Assembly: GCA_965202875.1 (NCBI GenBank)
Contig: OZ241870.1
Span: 1,860,001 to 1,924,000, forward strand
Length of the DNA stretch: 64,000 nt
Source: HK1 sp965202875
Lineage (GTDB): Bacteria; Pseudomonadota; Gammaproteobacteria; HK1
Reading direction: 5' to 3'
Shown here in pieces: positions 27,008-35,516 of this stretch. The notes below the pieces were generated by a model. It was not told the origin of the DNA and searched no databases. It saw only the letters and a program-made list of their open reading frames with translations. Every line of letters starts with the position of its first letter. Position 1 is the stretch's first letter. A program made the position numbers and the translations under genes.

Positions 27008-28342
27008 ATGAGCCTCATCGAGCGCTGGTGCCGGGAGCACGCGATCACCGAGGTCGAGGCGTTGATGCCCGACATGGCGGGGGTCGCCCGCGGCAAGATC
27101 ATGCCGGTGGCGGCGTACTGCCGCGCCCTCGGCATGAACCTCCCCGAGGCGCTGGTGCTGCAAACCGTCACCGGCGACTTCCCCGAGGACCAGAGCGCCG
27201 TCGATCCGTCCGACCGCGACATGGTGCTGCGCGCCGACGAGCGCACCATCCGGCTCGTCCCCTGGGCGGCGGAGCCCACCGCGCAGGTCATCCACGACTG
27301 CTTCCACACCGACGGCAGCCCGGTGGCCGCCACCCCCCGCTACGTGCTCCGGCGGGTGCTCGACCTCTACCGCGAGCGGGGCTGGCGGCCCGTGGTCGCG
27401 CCGGAGCTGGAGTTCTACCTCGTCAAGCGCAACACCGACGCGGACTACCCGCTGGAGCCGCCGGCGGGACGCTCCGGGCAGGCGGAGCGGGGGCGCCAGT
27501 CCTACGGCATCGACGCGCTGAACGAGTACGACCCGCTCATCGACGACGTCTACGACTTCTGCGAGGCCCAGAAGATCGAGCTCGGCACCCTGAGCCACGA
27601 GGCCGGGGTCGCCCAGCTCGAGATCAACCTCTCGCACGGCGACCCCCTGGAGCTCGCGGACCAGGCGTTCCTGTTCAAGCGCACCGTGCGCGAGGCGGCG
27701 ACCCGGCACGGCGTCTACGCCACGTTCATGGCCAAGCCGATGGAGCGCGAGCCGGGCAGCGCCATGCACGTCCACCAGAGCGTGGTGGATGCGGCGACGG
27801 GGGAGAGCGTGTTCGCGTCCCGCGACGGCGAGCGCACCCCGCTGTTCCACGCGCACGTCGGCGGCCTGCAGCGCTACCTGCCGGCCGCGATGTCCTTCCT
27901 CGCCCCCAACGTCAACTCCTACCGCCGGATCACGAAGTACCTGGCCGCGCCGATCAACGTGCAGTGGGGGATCGACAACCGCACCGCCGGCCTGCGGGTG
28001 CCGCTCGGCGACGCCGCCTCCACGAGGGTGGAGAACCGGGTCGCGGGCGCGGACGCGAACCCCTACCTGGCCATCGCCGCATCCCTCGCCTGCGGCCTGC
28101 TCGGCATGACCGAGGGGGTCGAGCCGACCCCCGCCGTCGAGGGCAGCGCGTACAAGATGCCCTACGAGCTGCCGCTCAGCCTCGCCGAGTCGCTGCGCGC
28201 GCTACGCGAATGCCGGCCCCTCATCGACGTGCTCGGCGAGCGTTTCGTCCGCGCCTGGAGCGCGGTGAAGGAATGCGAGCTGCGGGCCTTCCTCCAGGTC
28301 ATCAGCTCGTGGGAGCGGGAGTTCCTGCTGCGCAACGTCTGA
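27008..28342 (+). CDS. Glutamine synthetase-family protein (PuuA/gamma-glutamylamine synthetase type)
   Basis: A 444-residue GS-fold enzyme. Active-site blocks: VVAPELEFYLVKRN (metal Glu), EAGVAQLEINLSHGDPLELA, FMAKPMEREPGSAMHVHQSV (His and Arg) and VENRVAGADANPYLAIAASL. The short N-terminal domain and the PuuD neighbour fit gamma-glutamyl-polyamine or gamma-glutamylamide synthetases rather than GlnA, and no adenylylation-site tyrosine context was seen. It ligates glutamate to an amine with ATP. ATG 27008 gives the conserved MSLIERWCREHAITEVEALM. Confidence 0.9.
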   Translation: MSLIERWCREHAITEVEALMPDMAGVARGKIMPVAAYCRALGMNLPEALVLQTVTGDFPEDQSAVDPSDRDMVLRADERTIRLVPWAAEPTAQVIHDCFHTDGSPVAATPRYVLRRVLDLYRERGWRPVVAPELEFYLVKRNTDADYPLEPPAGRSGQAERGRQSYGIDALNEYDPLIDDVYDFCEAQKIELGTLSHEAGVAQLEINLSHGDPLELADQAFLFKRTVREAATRHGVYATFMAKPMEREPGSAMHVHQSVVDAATGESVFASRDGERTPLFHAHVGGLQRYLPAAMSFLAPNVNSYRRITKYLAAPINVQWGIDNRTAGLRVPLGDAASTRVENRVAGADANPYLAIAASLACGLLGMTEGVEPTPAVEGSAYKMPYELPLSLAESLRALRECRPLIDVLGERFVRAWSAVKECELRAFLQVISSWEREFLLRNV

Positions 28343-28494
28343 CCGGCCACCGGAGCGCTGTCCGAGCGCTGGCGCCCACCGCCGGAGCTCGGAGTACGCC
28401 CTGCATTTTTCTACCCGGCTCCGCGTCTCCCCGGCGTCCCGCTCGGGACCCAGTAGGGGGCGTTCGACGGCGGGAGCGGCGCGCGGGTCTTCGG

Positions 28495-28680
28495 GGGCTC
28501 CCATCGCGCCGGTGTGCCGGGTCTCCGCCTTCCTGAAGCACGGCTGGCAGGCTGGTACGTCCAGTGCTCCAGGCCGGGGATCCTCGCCAAATCGTCGTAG
28601 TCGAGCGGGTTGCCGCGGATGCAGGCCACGCCGTTGATGGAGGACGACCCGCCCAGCGCCTTCCGCGCCGCCCGCCGGAT
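28495..28680 (-). pseudogene. GMC oxidoreductase (choline dehydrogenase family) remnant
   Basis: The minus strand encodes KALGGSSSINGVACIRGNPL then DYDDLARIPGLEHWTYQ (28662-28552), the signature of glucose-methanol-choline oxidoreductases. The next family element CFRKAETRHTG follows in a different frame (about 28540-28500). The FAD-binding start and the rest of the ~540-residue protein are gone. A remnant of about 60 codons with a frameshift. Confidence 0.75.
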
Positions 28681-28714
28681 CCGCTGGCCGCGCCAACCAG
28701 ATTGCCGGCTCAAC

Positions 28715-28858
28715 GAAAAAGGCCGGCCCGTTCGGACCGGCCTTTGCCTTGGCGAGCCAAGGATGGCCCTTTGCCGCAGCGCCGGGCCGGTTCATCTCTC
28801 GGGTAAACCCTTATCGGGTAAACCCTTATCGGGTCGTTCCCCGCAGTTTCCAAGTCGC
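28715..28858 (-). ncRNA. tracrRNA of the type II-C CRISPR system
   Basis: Read on the minus strand. The anti-repeat (28833-28869, clipped by the predicted start near 28858) is complementary to the CRISPR repeat: CGACTTGGAAACTGCGGGG differs from the repeat by one base over the core. Then come two tandem hairpins CCCGATAAGGG (28833-28823 and 28818-28808) produced by an exact 15-bp duplication, a GGCCC/GGGCC stem (28788-28765), a CCTTGGCTCGCCAAGG hairpin (28762-28747) and a strong terminator ending in TTTTT at 28716. Length about 144 nt. It is divergent from cas9. Role: pairs with crRNA repeats and is bound by Cas9. Confidence 0.88.
28718..28745 (-). terminator. Rho-independent terminator of tracrRNA
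   Basis: On the minus strand AAAGGCCGGTCC-GAAC-GGGCCGGCCTTT (one bulge/mismatch) is followed by a run of T (28720-28716). The T-run is on this strand only in useful length, which fixes the direction of the RNA. Confidence 0.85.
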
Positions 28859-28864
28859 GCGTGC

Positions 28865-28893
28865 ATTGAACGGCCACTACGACGCGATGTCAA
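28865..28893 (-). promoter_or_regulatory. Predicted sigma-70 promoter of tracrRNA
   Basis: On the minus strand a perfect -35 TTGACA (28893-28888), a 17-base spacer and a -10-like TTCAAT (28870-28865). Transcription would start near 28858, inside the anti-repeat, giving a short 5' end as in known type II tracrRNAs. Confidence 0.65.
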
Positions 28894-28985
28894 CCAAAAT
28901 CAACACCAAGTCACCAAAGTCTTTCGGCACCGGGATCCGGTCGCTACCATCCCCGTTCCTGCCGGGACAACGGGAGAACACCGAC

Positions 28986-31900
28986 ATGGAACCGTTCGCA
29001 CGGATCCCCCTTCAATCCGAGGACTACGAGGATTCGACGCAACGGGATGCCGTGGACGAAGCCGCCGGCCCGCGGCGCCATTCGACGCGCAAGGCCAACC
29101 TCGGGACGTTCACCGGCTATCGCATCGGCCTCGACGTCGGCAACGGCAACATCGGCTGGTGCATCCTGTTCGAGGACGGCACGCGCCTTCACTTCTTGAC
29201 GGCGGAAGACGTCGCCGCCCGCAACAGGGCACTGCCGGAATCGGGCCGGCGGACCCAACTTCCCGATCTCGCGAGATTCGTGCCGGTGGGAGTCCACAAG
29301 TTCGACGCCCGAGAGACGGACCAACGAGGCGGGCAGAAGTCGTACTCGAAGATCCGCGCGGAAGCCAGGGCCGGGCGCCGCATGCTGGACGCCCGCCAGC
29401 AGCGGCGCCTGCATGTGGACAGGGCCTTGCGGAATGCCGGGCTGTTGCCGAAGGAAGGAGAAGGCGAAGGGCATGTCGGCATCGAGCCGGACGTGCTCCG
29501 GGTCAAGCTGCTCGATCCCTCGTTTCCCGCCCACCCTCACGACTTGGGCCGCGCATTGAAGAACGCCCTGAAGCGGCGCGGTTACCTGAAGCCTGTCGGG
29601 CGCACCGGTCCGGACGAAGGATCGGGCTTCGCCAAGGGGGCTGAAGCCGCCTACCGCCAGACCCTCGAAAGATACGACTGCCGGACGATCGGCGAATTCC
29701 TGGAGCGTTGTGCTCGGGACGCCGGACGCGACGGGGTTCCGTTTCGGAAGCGTCACCGTTCCCTCGCATGGCAGAAGCAAAACAGGAGACGGCGGCCGAA
29801 CGACGGCGACGACGCGCCGAGCTACGAAGCATTCCAGTTCCTGTCTCCGACCCATACCCTGATCCGCGAAGAATGCCGCCTGCTGAAGGAGAGTTCGGGT
29901 ATCGCGGTCGCCGATGATGCGTGGGCGGAAATCGAGGCAGCGGCAGAGTTCCGGCGGCCGCTCAAGGGCAGGATCCCGGGCCGCTGCCGCCATTTCCCCG
30001 ACGAACACCGATGCGTCGCCGCCCTGCCGAGCTTCCAGCGGTTCCGCATCCTGGAGCGCATCCGCAACTTGCGCCATCGGAACAGGGCCAGACTCGACGG
30101 AATGACCTTCGGCAGGGCGCGGGAACTGCTCGAAGCAAGGGAGAAGATCACCCTTGCCGGATTGGAGCGGGAGCTCGGCGTGAAGCTCAAGCTCGACCGG
30201 GACGACACCACGGGATCGCGTCAATTCATCGGCGCCAGGACCGACATCGCGTTGGGCGATGCCCGTGTCTTCGGTGAAGCGTGGCGCCGCCTGCCCATCG
30301 ATCGGCGCGACGACTGGACGATGCGTTTTCTGCGCCGGCATCGGCCCTCGTCCGAGGGTGAGGTCTCTCCATGGAGCGAATGCGACGAGGAAGCGTTGGA
30401 ACGCGATGCCGAGGCGGCGTTCGGTGAAGACGCGCTGGCAAGGGTGGACGACAGCGAGATCGCGAAGCATTTCGAGGACCGGTTCTCATCGATCTCCCTC
30501 AAGGCGGCGCGTCTGCTCGGCGACTGCCACGAACAAGGGCTTGGCCACGAGGAACGTCTCGCCAGGCTTCGTGCGGCCGGGGCGCCGGCGCCGGAACTCG
30601 CCCTCTATGAACGGCTTCCCTATTACGGCGTGGTGATGCCGGACGAGACCGTGCCGGCGGCCGGATTCGCGCCCGAGGATCGGACGGCGAAGGAGGAGTG
30701 GGAGCACGGCCGCGCCGCCAACCCCGACATGCACGTGGCGATGAACCGGCTGCGCGTCGTCGTCAACGGGATCATCGAGATGATGGGCGGGATCCTGCCC
30801 ACGCGATGCGTCATCGAGATGGCTCGCTCGACGTTCTCGGAGGCGCAGGCCGCCGCGTACGGCAAGACGGCGCGTGCCCGTCAAGAGCTGCGCGAACGCA
30901 TCGAAGGCGAGATCGAGAAGGCCCTTGGTTCGAGGATGCCGGTGGGTCCCGCGCTCGACCGCCTGGTGGATCGATGGAAGGCCGCGAGCCGCCAGGGCTG
31001 GCGGGACTATGACGGAAGCGAGATCCCGCGAAGCGCGCTGGTGGACGGCAGCGAGTACCAGCTCGATCACGTGGAGCCGGCCGCATTCGGCGACTTCCGG
31101 GAGGACAACATCTTCGTGTCGCGGTTCAACCAACGGAAGGGCCGCCGTCTGCCCTGGGAGGCGTTCGGTGACGATCCGGAGTTCCAACCCGCTCTCACGG
31201 CCTTCTCGACCTTCGGCTTGCGAAAACGAATCGAAATGACCAGGAAGAATCTCCAGGCATTGCCGGATCGTGCTCCACGAGACAAGCGGGAACGCCTGGA
31301 AGTAGCTTTGGAACGCGCGGAGCGTGATCTCGGCCGTCTCTCCGAGTTCGATGAGCCTCGGCCCGACGTTCTCCAGGCGCTCGAAAGACCGCCGGTCGTC
31401 TCGGAGACGGACAGGGAGGAGGAAGCGGGAACAGGCAGGAGGGCGAGACCGTCTCCGTTCCGGCCCGGCAGCCGGGCGGCCCTGTTCCGTCGCCTGCACC
31501 CCGACTACACGCCGCGTGAAGGCGGACCGGCCGCGCGCGACGTCGCCAACATCGGCTGGTCCACCAAGCTCGCACGGCGTTACCTACGCCACATCGGCGC
31601 CGAGAGCGAGCCCATCAAGGCATGGGCGGTCCGCGCGCTACGCTGCATGTTCGGCGTCAACAAGCCGCGCGAGGATCTGCGCAATCACGCGGTCGATGCG
31701 TTCCTCGTGGCGCATTTCGACATGTTCGTGCTGAAACCCGCCTTCGATCGGCTGCGTCATGAACATCCCTACGAGGAGCTGTACGAGACCCGCGCCTTGC
31801 AGGACGCCTTGAGCAGGATCGGCGGCGGTAGTGGAAGCCCCCTGTATGAGGATCTGGTGGACAATCTCGACCGGTTGGAGAATGTTCTGCCAACCATCGC

Positions 31901-32636
31901 CGCCGCGCACCGCGCCGACCACCAATGGAACCCGGGCGACGCACTTGGCGGCGGCCTCGGCGCTCTGGGAAAGGAGAACATCTACTCGTTCCGGCCGACT
32001 TGGGCAGAGAGGGAGAAGTTGACGCTTCTCCTCCGAAAAGCAGGAGTTGTCCCGGACGATGAGGCCGTCTTGACCGGAAAGGAGATCCTGGCTTGGTTCG
32101 ATACGATTTCCAGGGATACCGGGAAGGGACAGCGTCTTGCAAAGGAGCTGGCCGGGAAAATCGAGCTTCGCTACCGGAAGCGTAGCGATGATCAATCCAA
32201 AGCGACCGTATTGAAACGCAAAACGGCCCTGCCTCTGTCCAATCAGGAAGGCGCGTTCATCAACGCGGAAGGCAAGTTCGCCGTGGTGGGAGCACCTGCC
32301 GCCAGGGATCGCCTGGTCCTTTCGATCGCCGACTTCCTCGGGATGAATTCCGAAGAACGCGCAAACGTATTCGTAGCGGGGCAACCGATCTATCGCCGGG
32401 GCGATACGGTGGTCAAGGATGGCGGAGCATTCGTGGTGACCGGCCTCCAGCACGACAAGAGATTGATTGTTTACCCGATCAACGAAGCTGAAAGAAAGCC
32501 AAATCGGAAAGAGTGGATCACGGTTTCACCGAACATCACCAAGTTTGCAAGCGATGGCCTCGGCCGACGACTTCATCAGCTCGGAAAGGATCCTCGAGGT
32601 CTCCAGCCGGTGCCATATCCGCTTCGAAGCGAATAG
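28986..32636 (+). CDS. cas9: Cas9 endonuclease, type II-C
   Basis: A 1216-residue RNA-guided nuclease. RuvC-I IGLDVGNGNIGWCI (D50), Arg-rich bridge helix about 118-150 (KIRAEARAGRRMLDARQQRR), RuvC-II CVIEMARS (E611), HNH YQLDHVEPAAFGDFREDNIF (D694-H695), RuvC-III NHAVDAFLVAHFD (H901, D904) and a C-terminal PAM-interacting region to residue 1216. All catalytic residues are present, so it should cut both strands. The ATG at 28986 follows GGGAG by 9 bases; the open frame extends upstream through the tracrRNA gene and is not coding. About 45 residues precede RuvC-I, longer than usual. No csn2 or cas4 is present, hence II-C. The 3' end overlaps cas1 by 83 bases. Confidence 0.95.
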   Translation: MEPFARIPLQSEDYEDSTQRDAVDEAAGPRRHSTRKANLGTFTGYRIGLDVGNGNIGWCILFEDGTRLHFLTAEDVAARNRALPESGRRTQLPDLARFVPVGVHKFDARETDQRGGQKSYSKIRAEARAGRRMLDARQQRRLHVDRALRNAGLLPKEGEGEGHVGIEPDVLRVKLLDPSFPAHPHDLGRALKNALKRRGYLKPVGRTGPDEGSGFAKGAEAAYRQTLERYDCRTIGEFLERCARDAGRDGVPFRKRHRSLAWQKQNRRRRPNDGDDAPSYEAFQFLSPTHTLIREECRLLKESSGIAVADDAWAEIEAAAEFRRPLKGRIPGRCRHFPDEHRCVAALPSFQRFRILERIRNLRHRNRARLDGMTFGRARELLEAREKITLAGLERELGVKLKLDRDDTTGSRQFIGARTDIALGDARVFGEAWRRLPIDRRDDWTMRFLRRHRPSSEGEVSPWSECDEEALERDAEAAFGEDALARVDDSEIAKHFEDRFSSISLKAARLLGDCHEQGLGHEERLARLRAAGAPAPELALYERLPYYGVVMPDETVPAAGFAPEDRTAKEEWEHGRAANPDMHVAMNRLRVVVNGIIEMMGGILPTRCVIEMARSTFSEAQAAAYGKTARARQELRERIEGEIEKALGSRMPVGPALDRLVDRWKAASRQGWRDYDGSEIPRSALVDGSEYQLDHVEPAAFGDFREDNIFVSRFNQRKGRRLPWEAFGDDPEFQPALTAFSTFGLRKRIEMTRKNLQALPDRAPRDKRERLEVALERAERDLGRLSEFDEPRPDVLQALERPPVVSETDREEEAGTGRRARPSPFRPGSRAALFRRLHPDYTPREGGPAARDVANIGWSTKLARRYLRHIGAESEPIKAWAVRALRCMFGVNKPREDLRNHAVDAFLVAHFDMFVLKPAFDRLRHEHPYEELYETRALQDALSRIGGGSGSPLYEDLVDNLDRLENVLPTIAAAHRADHQWNPGDALGGGLGALGKENIYSFRPTWAEREKLTLLLRKAGVVPDDEAVLTGKEILAWFDTISRDTGKGQRLAKELAGKIELRYRKRSDDQSKATVLKRKTALPLSNQEGAFINAEGKFAVVGAPAARDRLVLSIADFLGMNSEERANVFVAGQPIYRRGDTVVKDGGAFVVTGLQHDKRLIVYPINEAERKPNRKEWITVSPNITKFASDGLGRRLHQLGKDPRGLQPVPYPLRSE

Positions 32637-33456
32637 CTTCGTCGTCGAGAGGCGCGACGAGAACCACCGAATCGTCCTTCCGTCCGGCGACGTGCTGGTG
32701 GTCGTGCTGGAGAGCGAGATGGCGACCGTGACGTCCGCAGCGCTTGCGGCCTGCGGCGAGCGCGGCATCCCGGTCGTCTTTTGCAGACACCACCTCCCCG
32801 TCTCCCTCTCCCTGCCCGTCAGCGCGGGCTGGAACGCTGGCCAAGTCCGTCGCCTCCAGGCTCGTGCCCTGCGCGGACGGGCCGCGGCCCGCCGTCTCTG
32901 GCGGCGCACCGTGCGAGCGAAGATATCCGCACAGGCTGCGCTTCTGGAACAGATCGGCGCCCGCGGTGCTCGGCGCGTCCACCGCATGGCGAACGACGTG
33001 GGGCTGGATGGACAGGAGACGGTCGAAGCCCAGGCGGCCGCGATCTATTGGCGCGGGCTGTTCGATGACTTCAAGCGCTCGAACCGGGAAGATCCTCGAA
33101 ACGGACTTCTGAACTGGGGCTATGCGGTATTGCTCGCCACCGTGGGACGCGGCCTCATTGCCCTCGGGTGCGATCCTTCACTGGGGTTCGGACATTCATC
33201 CCGCACCAACGCCTGGGCGCTCGCATCCGACCTGATGGAGCCCTTCCGTCCCACCATAGACGCGGCGGTGTCATTCGGGGTGCGCGATTCGAACGACATG
33301 GATGCGAAGTCCGTGAAGTCGGCGATACTGGAACCGTTCTCCAACGATGGACCGGTCAAGCGAACGGTCCTGGAGGTAGTACGTGGCTATCGGGACTTCC
33401 TTGGAGACGGTCGTGAGACCCGGATCCAGTATCCGGATCGTCCGCTCCTCTCCTGA
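32554..33456 (+). CDS. cas1: CRISPR integrase Cas1
   Basis: A 300-residue type II Cas1, which with Cas2 integrates spacers. The beta-rich N-domain (RCHIRFEANSFVVERRDENH, LPSGDVLVVVLESEM) precedes the helical catalytic domain with E158 (TVEAQAAAIYW), H214 (LGFGHSSR) and D226 (ALASDLMEPFRP). ATG 32554 is used: it places about 10 residues before the first strand, as in other type II Cas1s. This start lies 83 bases inside cas9, an unusually long out-of-phase overlap implying tight translational coupling. Confidence 0.94.
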   Translation: MASADDFISSERILEVSSRCHIRFEANSFVVERRDENHRIVLPSGDVLVVVLESEMATVTSAALAACGERGIPVVFCRHHLPVSLSLPVSAGWNAGQVRRLQARALRGRAAARRLWRRTVRAKISAQAALLEQIGARGARRVHRMANDVGLDGQETVEAQAAAIYWRGLFDDFKRSNREDPRNGLLNWGYAVLLATVGRGLIALGCDPSLGFGHSSRTNAWALASDLMEPFRPTIDAAVSFGVRDSNDMDAKSVKSAILEPFSNDGPVKRTVLEVVRGYRDFLGDGRETRIQYPDRPLLS

Positions 33457-33478
33457 AGTTTCGGGAAGGCCGCGTTTC

Positions 33479-33784
33479 ATGTGGCTGTTCGTCTTCTACG
33501 ATCTTCCCGTGGCCCGACGAGAGGATCGCAAGACATACGCACGCTTTCGCAAGGATATCCGGAAACGCGGCTACGAAATGATGCAATTCTCCGTCTATCG
33601 GAAATTCGTGGGCACACCCGACCGGAGCGAGAGAGAGCTCGCCAAGCTCGTCGATCTGTGTCCGAAAAAGGGGCGCATATCCGTACTTGCGATCACCGAG
33701 AAACAAATGGGACGAATGACGACCATCTGGGACGGTGGCAGGCGGAAGGAAAACCCTCGTCCCGTACAACTGGTTCTCATATGA
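33479..33784 (+). CDS. cas2: Cas2
   Basis: A 101-residue ferredoxin-like protein that bridges Cas1 dimers. MWLFVFYDLPVARREDRKTY contains the conserved Asp (D8), followed by FRKDIRKRGYEMMQFSVYRK and ISVLAITEKQMGRM. ATG 33479 is preceded by GGGAAGG. It begins 22 bases after the cas1 stop, in the same operon. Confidence 0.94.
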   Translation: MWLFVFYDLPVARREDRKTYARFRKDIRKRGYEMMQFSVYRKFVGTPDRSERELAKLVDLCPKKGRISVLAITEKQMGRMTTIWDGGRRKENPRPVQLVLI

Positions 33785-33881
33785 CCATTTTCCTGATATG
33801 TATTTTATAGACCATAACTTGCGGTTTCTATATTTTCAGTATAGAATACACCATCTTCCGCCGACCACGGATTCTGCCTCC
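33785..33881 (+). promoter_or_regulatory. AT-rich spacer with inverted repeat before the HNH gene
   Basis: This 97-base stretch is strikingly AT-rich against its GC-rich surroundings. It contains TTCTATA (33826-33832) and TATAGAA (33840-33846), exact 7-bp arms around a 7-base loop, and several TATA-like hexamers. Likely promoter/operator of the downstream HNH gene; a relic of a CRISPR leader is an alternative. Confidence 0.5.
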
Positions 33882-35516
33882 ATGACACCGCCGCTCTCCG
33901 TCGATTCGGGCAATCCTGCAAGCATGGACGACGACGCACTCGCCGCCGCCGTCTCCACCCTCGCCGCCAACATCCACGCCGCCACCTACCGCCTCCTCAC
34001 CCTCATCGCCGAACTCGACCGCCGTGAGGTCTGGGCCGCCCAGGGCGCCCTCTCCTGCGCCCACTGGCTCGGCTGGGCATGCGGCATCGACACCCATACC
34101 GCCCGCGAAAAAGTCCGCGTCGCGCGGGCTCTGGCTGAATTGCCCCTGCTCTCCGAAGCCCTCGCCAAGGGCGAGCTCGGCTACTCCAAGGCCCGCGCCC
34201 TCACCCGTATCGCCACCCCGGACAACGAGGCTGACCTCCTCGACGTCGGACTGCACGGCACCGCACAGCACGTCGAGACGTTCACCCGCCTCTACCACCG
34301 GGCACGACGCGCGGAGGAGACCGAGCAGGCCAATGCACAGCACGAGAATCGCGGCCTCACCTTCTGGTACGAAGACGACGGCACCCTCGTCCTGCACGGA
34401 CGGTTCCCGCCGGACGTGGGCGCGCGCATCCTCGGCGCCCTCGACGCGGCGATGGACGCCCACACGGCCGAGCAGCCCGCCGCAGGTTGGGACAACGAAC
34501 ACGGTGGGGGCTCTCCATGTGACGTCCCATGTGGGACGTCTCCGCGGGAGCCGGTTCATGCCGGTGATGCGATGGATGTCCAGGCGGCAGGGCAACCCGC
34601 TGCCTGCCGGAACAACCTGGGCGACATGCACCGCGATGGCGCTCCACGGGACGTCCCACGTGGGACGCGCCCGCGCGGCCCCTCCCGCACCGTGCGCCGC
34701 GCCGATGCGCTGGCGTGGATGGCCGAGCGGGTGTTCGAATCGGGCGGCCCCCCGGCCCTTGCGCCGGACCGGCATGAAATCGTGGTCCACGTCGATGCCG
34801 AGGTGCTCGCCGGCGGCGGGGCGGGACGCTGTGACATCGAGCACCACACCGCCATCGCGACACAGACCGCGCGGCGCCTGTGCTGCGATGGCGGCATCGT
34901 CCCCACCGTCGATGGCCCCGACGGCCAGCCCTTGGCCGTGGGTCGGCGCACCCGCGCCATCCCCCCGGCGATGCGCCGCGCGTTGCTCAACCGCGACGGC
35001 GGCTGCCGCTTCCCCGGCTGTACCGCCGTCCACCGGCTGCACGGGCATCACGTCAAGCATTGGGCACAGGGCGGGGAGACTGCGCTCGACAACCTCGTGA
35101 TGCTCTGCCCGACCCACCACCGGCTGGTGCACGAGGGAGGGTTCAATGTGCAGCGCCTCGACGACGGGACGTTCCGGTTCACCGCTCCGCACGGATGGGT
35201 GGTCCGCCCGCCGCCGCGCGAGGCATCGTCGCCCGACGTCATCGTTGACCAGAACAAGAACCTCGGACTCGCCATCGACTTCGAGACAGCGACCGCGCAC
35301 TGGCACGGGGAGCGCATCGACTACGACCACGCGCTGATGGTGACGATGGCCTCGTGGGACTCGGGCGACACCCGTCCCGAGGCAGGCCCGGCGGCGGGCG
35401 ACTGGAACCCGTCGCAGGCTCATTCAGGACGAATGGCCTTGCACCAGCGGATCGATCCTCTGCCGAAGGCGGAAAGGTTCAAGCCGAACAGAGAGTTCCG
35501 TTCGGCTGGAATGTAG
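33882..35516 (+). CDS. DUF222-HNH endonuclease (13E12-type) between cas2 and the array
   Basis: A 544-residue protein. An N-terminal helical DUF222 domain (LLTLIAELDRREVWAAQGAL, SCAHWLGWACGIDTHTAREK) is followed by a C-terminal HNH nuclease at about 370-415: GGCRFPGCTAVHRLHGHHVK, HWAQGGETALDNLVMLCPTH, HRLVHEGG. Zinc cysteines and HNH residues are intact. DUF222-HNH genes occur in many repeated copies and behave as mobile or selfish elements in other bacteria. Residues about 200-270 hold a low-complexity tandem insert with near-palindromic gacgtccca/tgggacgtc DNA. ATG 33882 is chosen since upstream residues come from the AT-rich spacer. The last codons and stop lie inside the first CRISPR repeat. 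Confidence 0.88.
   Translation: MTPPLSVDSGNPASMDDDALAAAVSTLAANIHAATYRLLTLIAELDRREVWAAQGALSCAHWLGWACGIDTHTAREKVRVARALAELPLLSEALAKGELGYSKARALTRIATPDNEADLLDVGLHGTAQHVETFTRLYHRARRAEETEQANAQHENRGLTFWYEDDGTLVLHGRFPPDVGARILGALDAAMDAHTAEQPAAGWDNEHGGGSPCDVPCGTSPREPVHAGDAMDVQAAGQPAACRNNLGDMHRDGAPRDVPRGTRPRGPSRTVRRADALAWMAERVFESGGPPALAPDRHEIVVHVDAEVLAGGGAGRCDIEHHTAIATQTARRLCCDGGIVPTVDGPDGQPLAVGRRTRAIPPAMRRALLNRDGGCRFPGCTAVHRLHGHHVKHWAQGGETALDNLVMLCPTHHRLVHEGGFNVQRLDDGTFRFTAPHGWVVRPPPREASSPDVIVDQNKNLGLAIDFETATAHWHGERIDYDHALMVTMASWDSGDTRPEAGPAAGDWNPSQAHSGRMALHQRIDPLPKAERFKPNREFRSAGM

Noticed and set aside
28749..28985. N-terminal extension of the cas9 open frame (79 codons)
   Set aside because: It runs through the tracrRNA gene (its tandem repeat gives RVNPYRVNPYR), lacks family similarity, and a good ribosome-binding site precedes the ATG at 28986.
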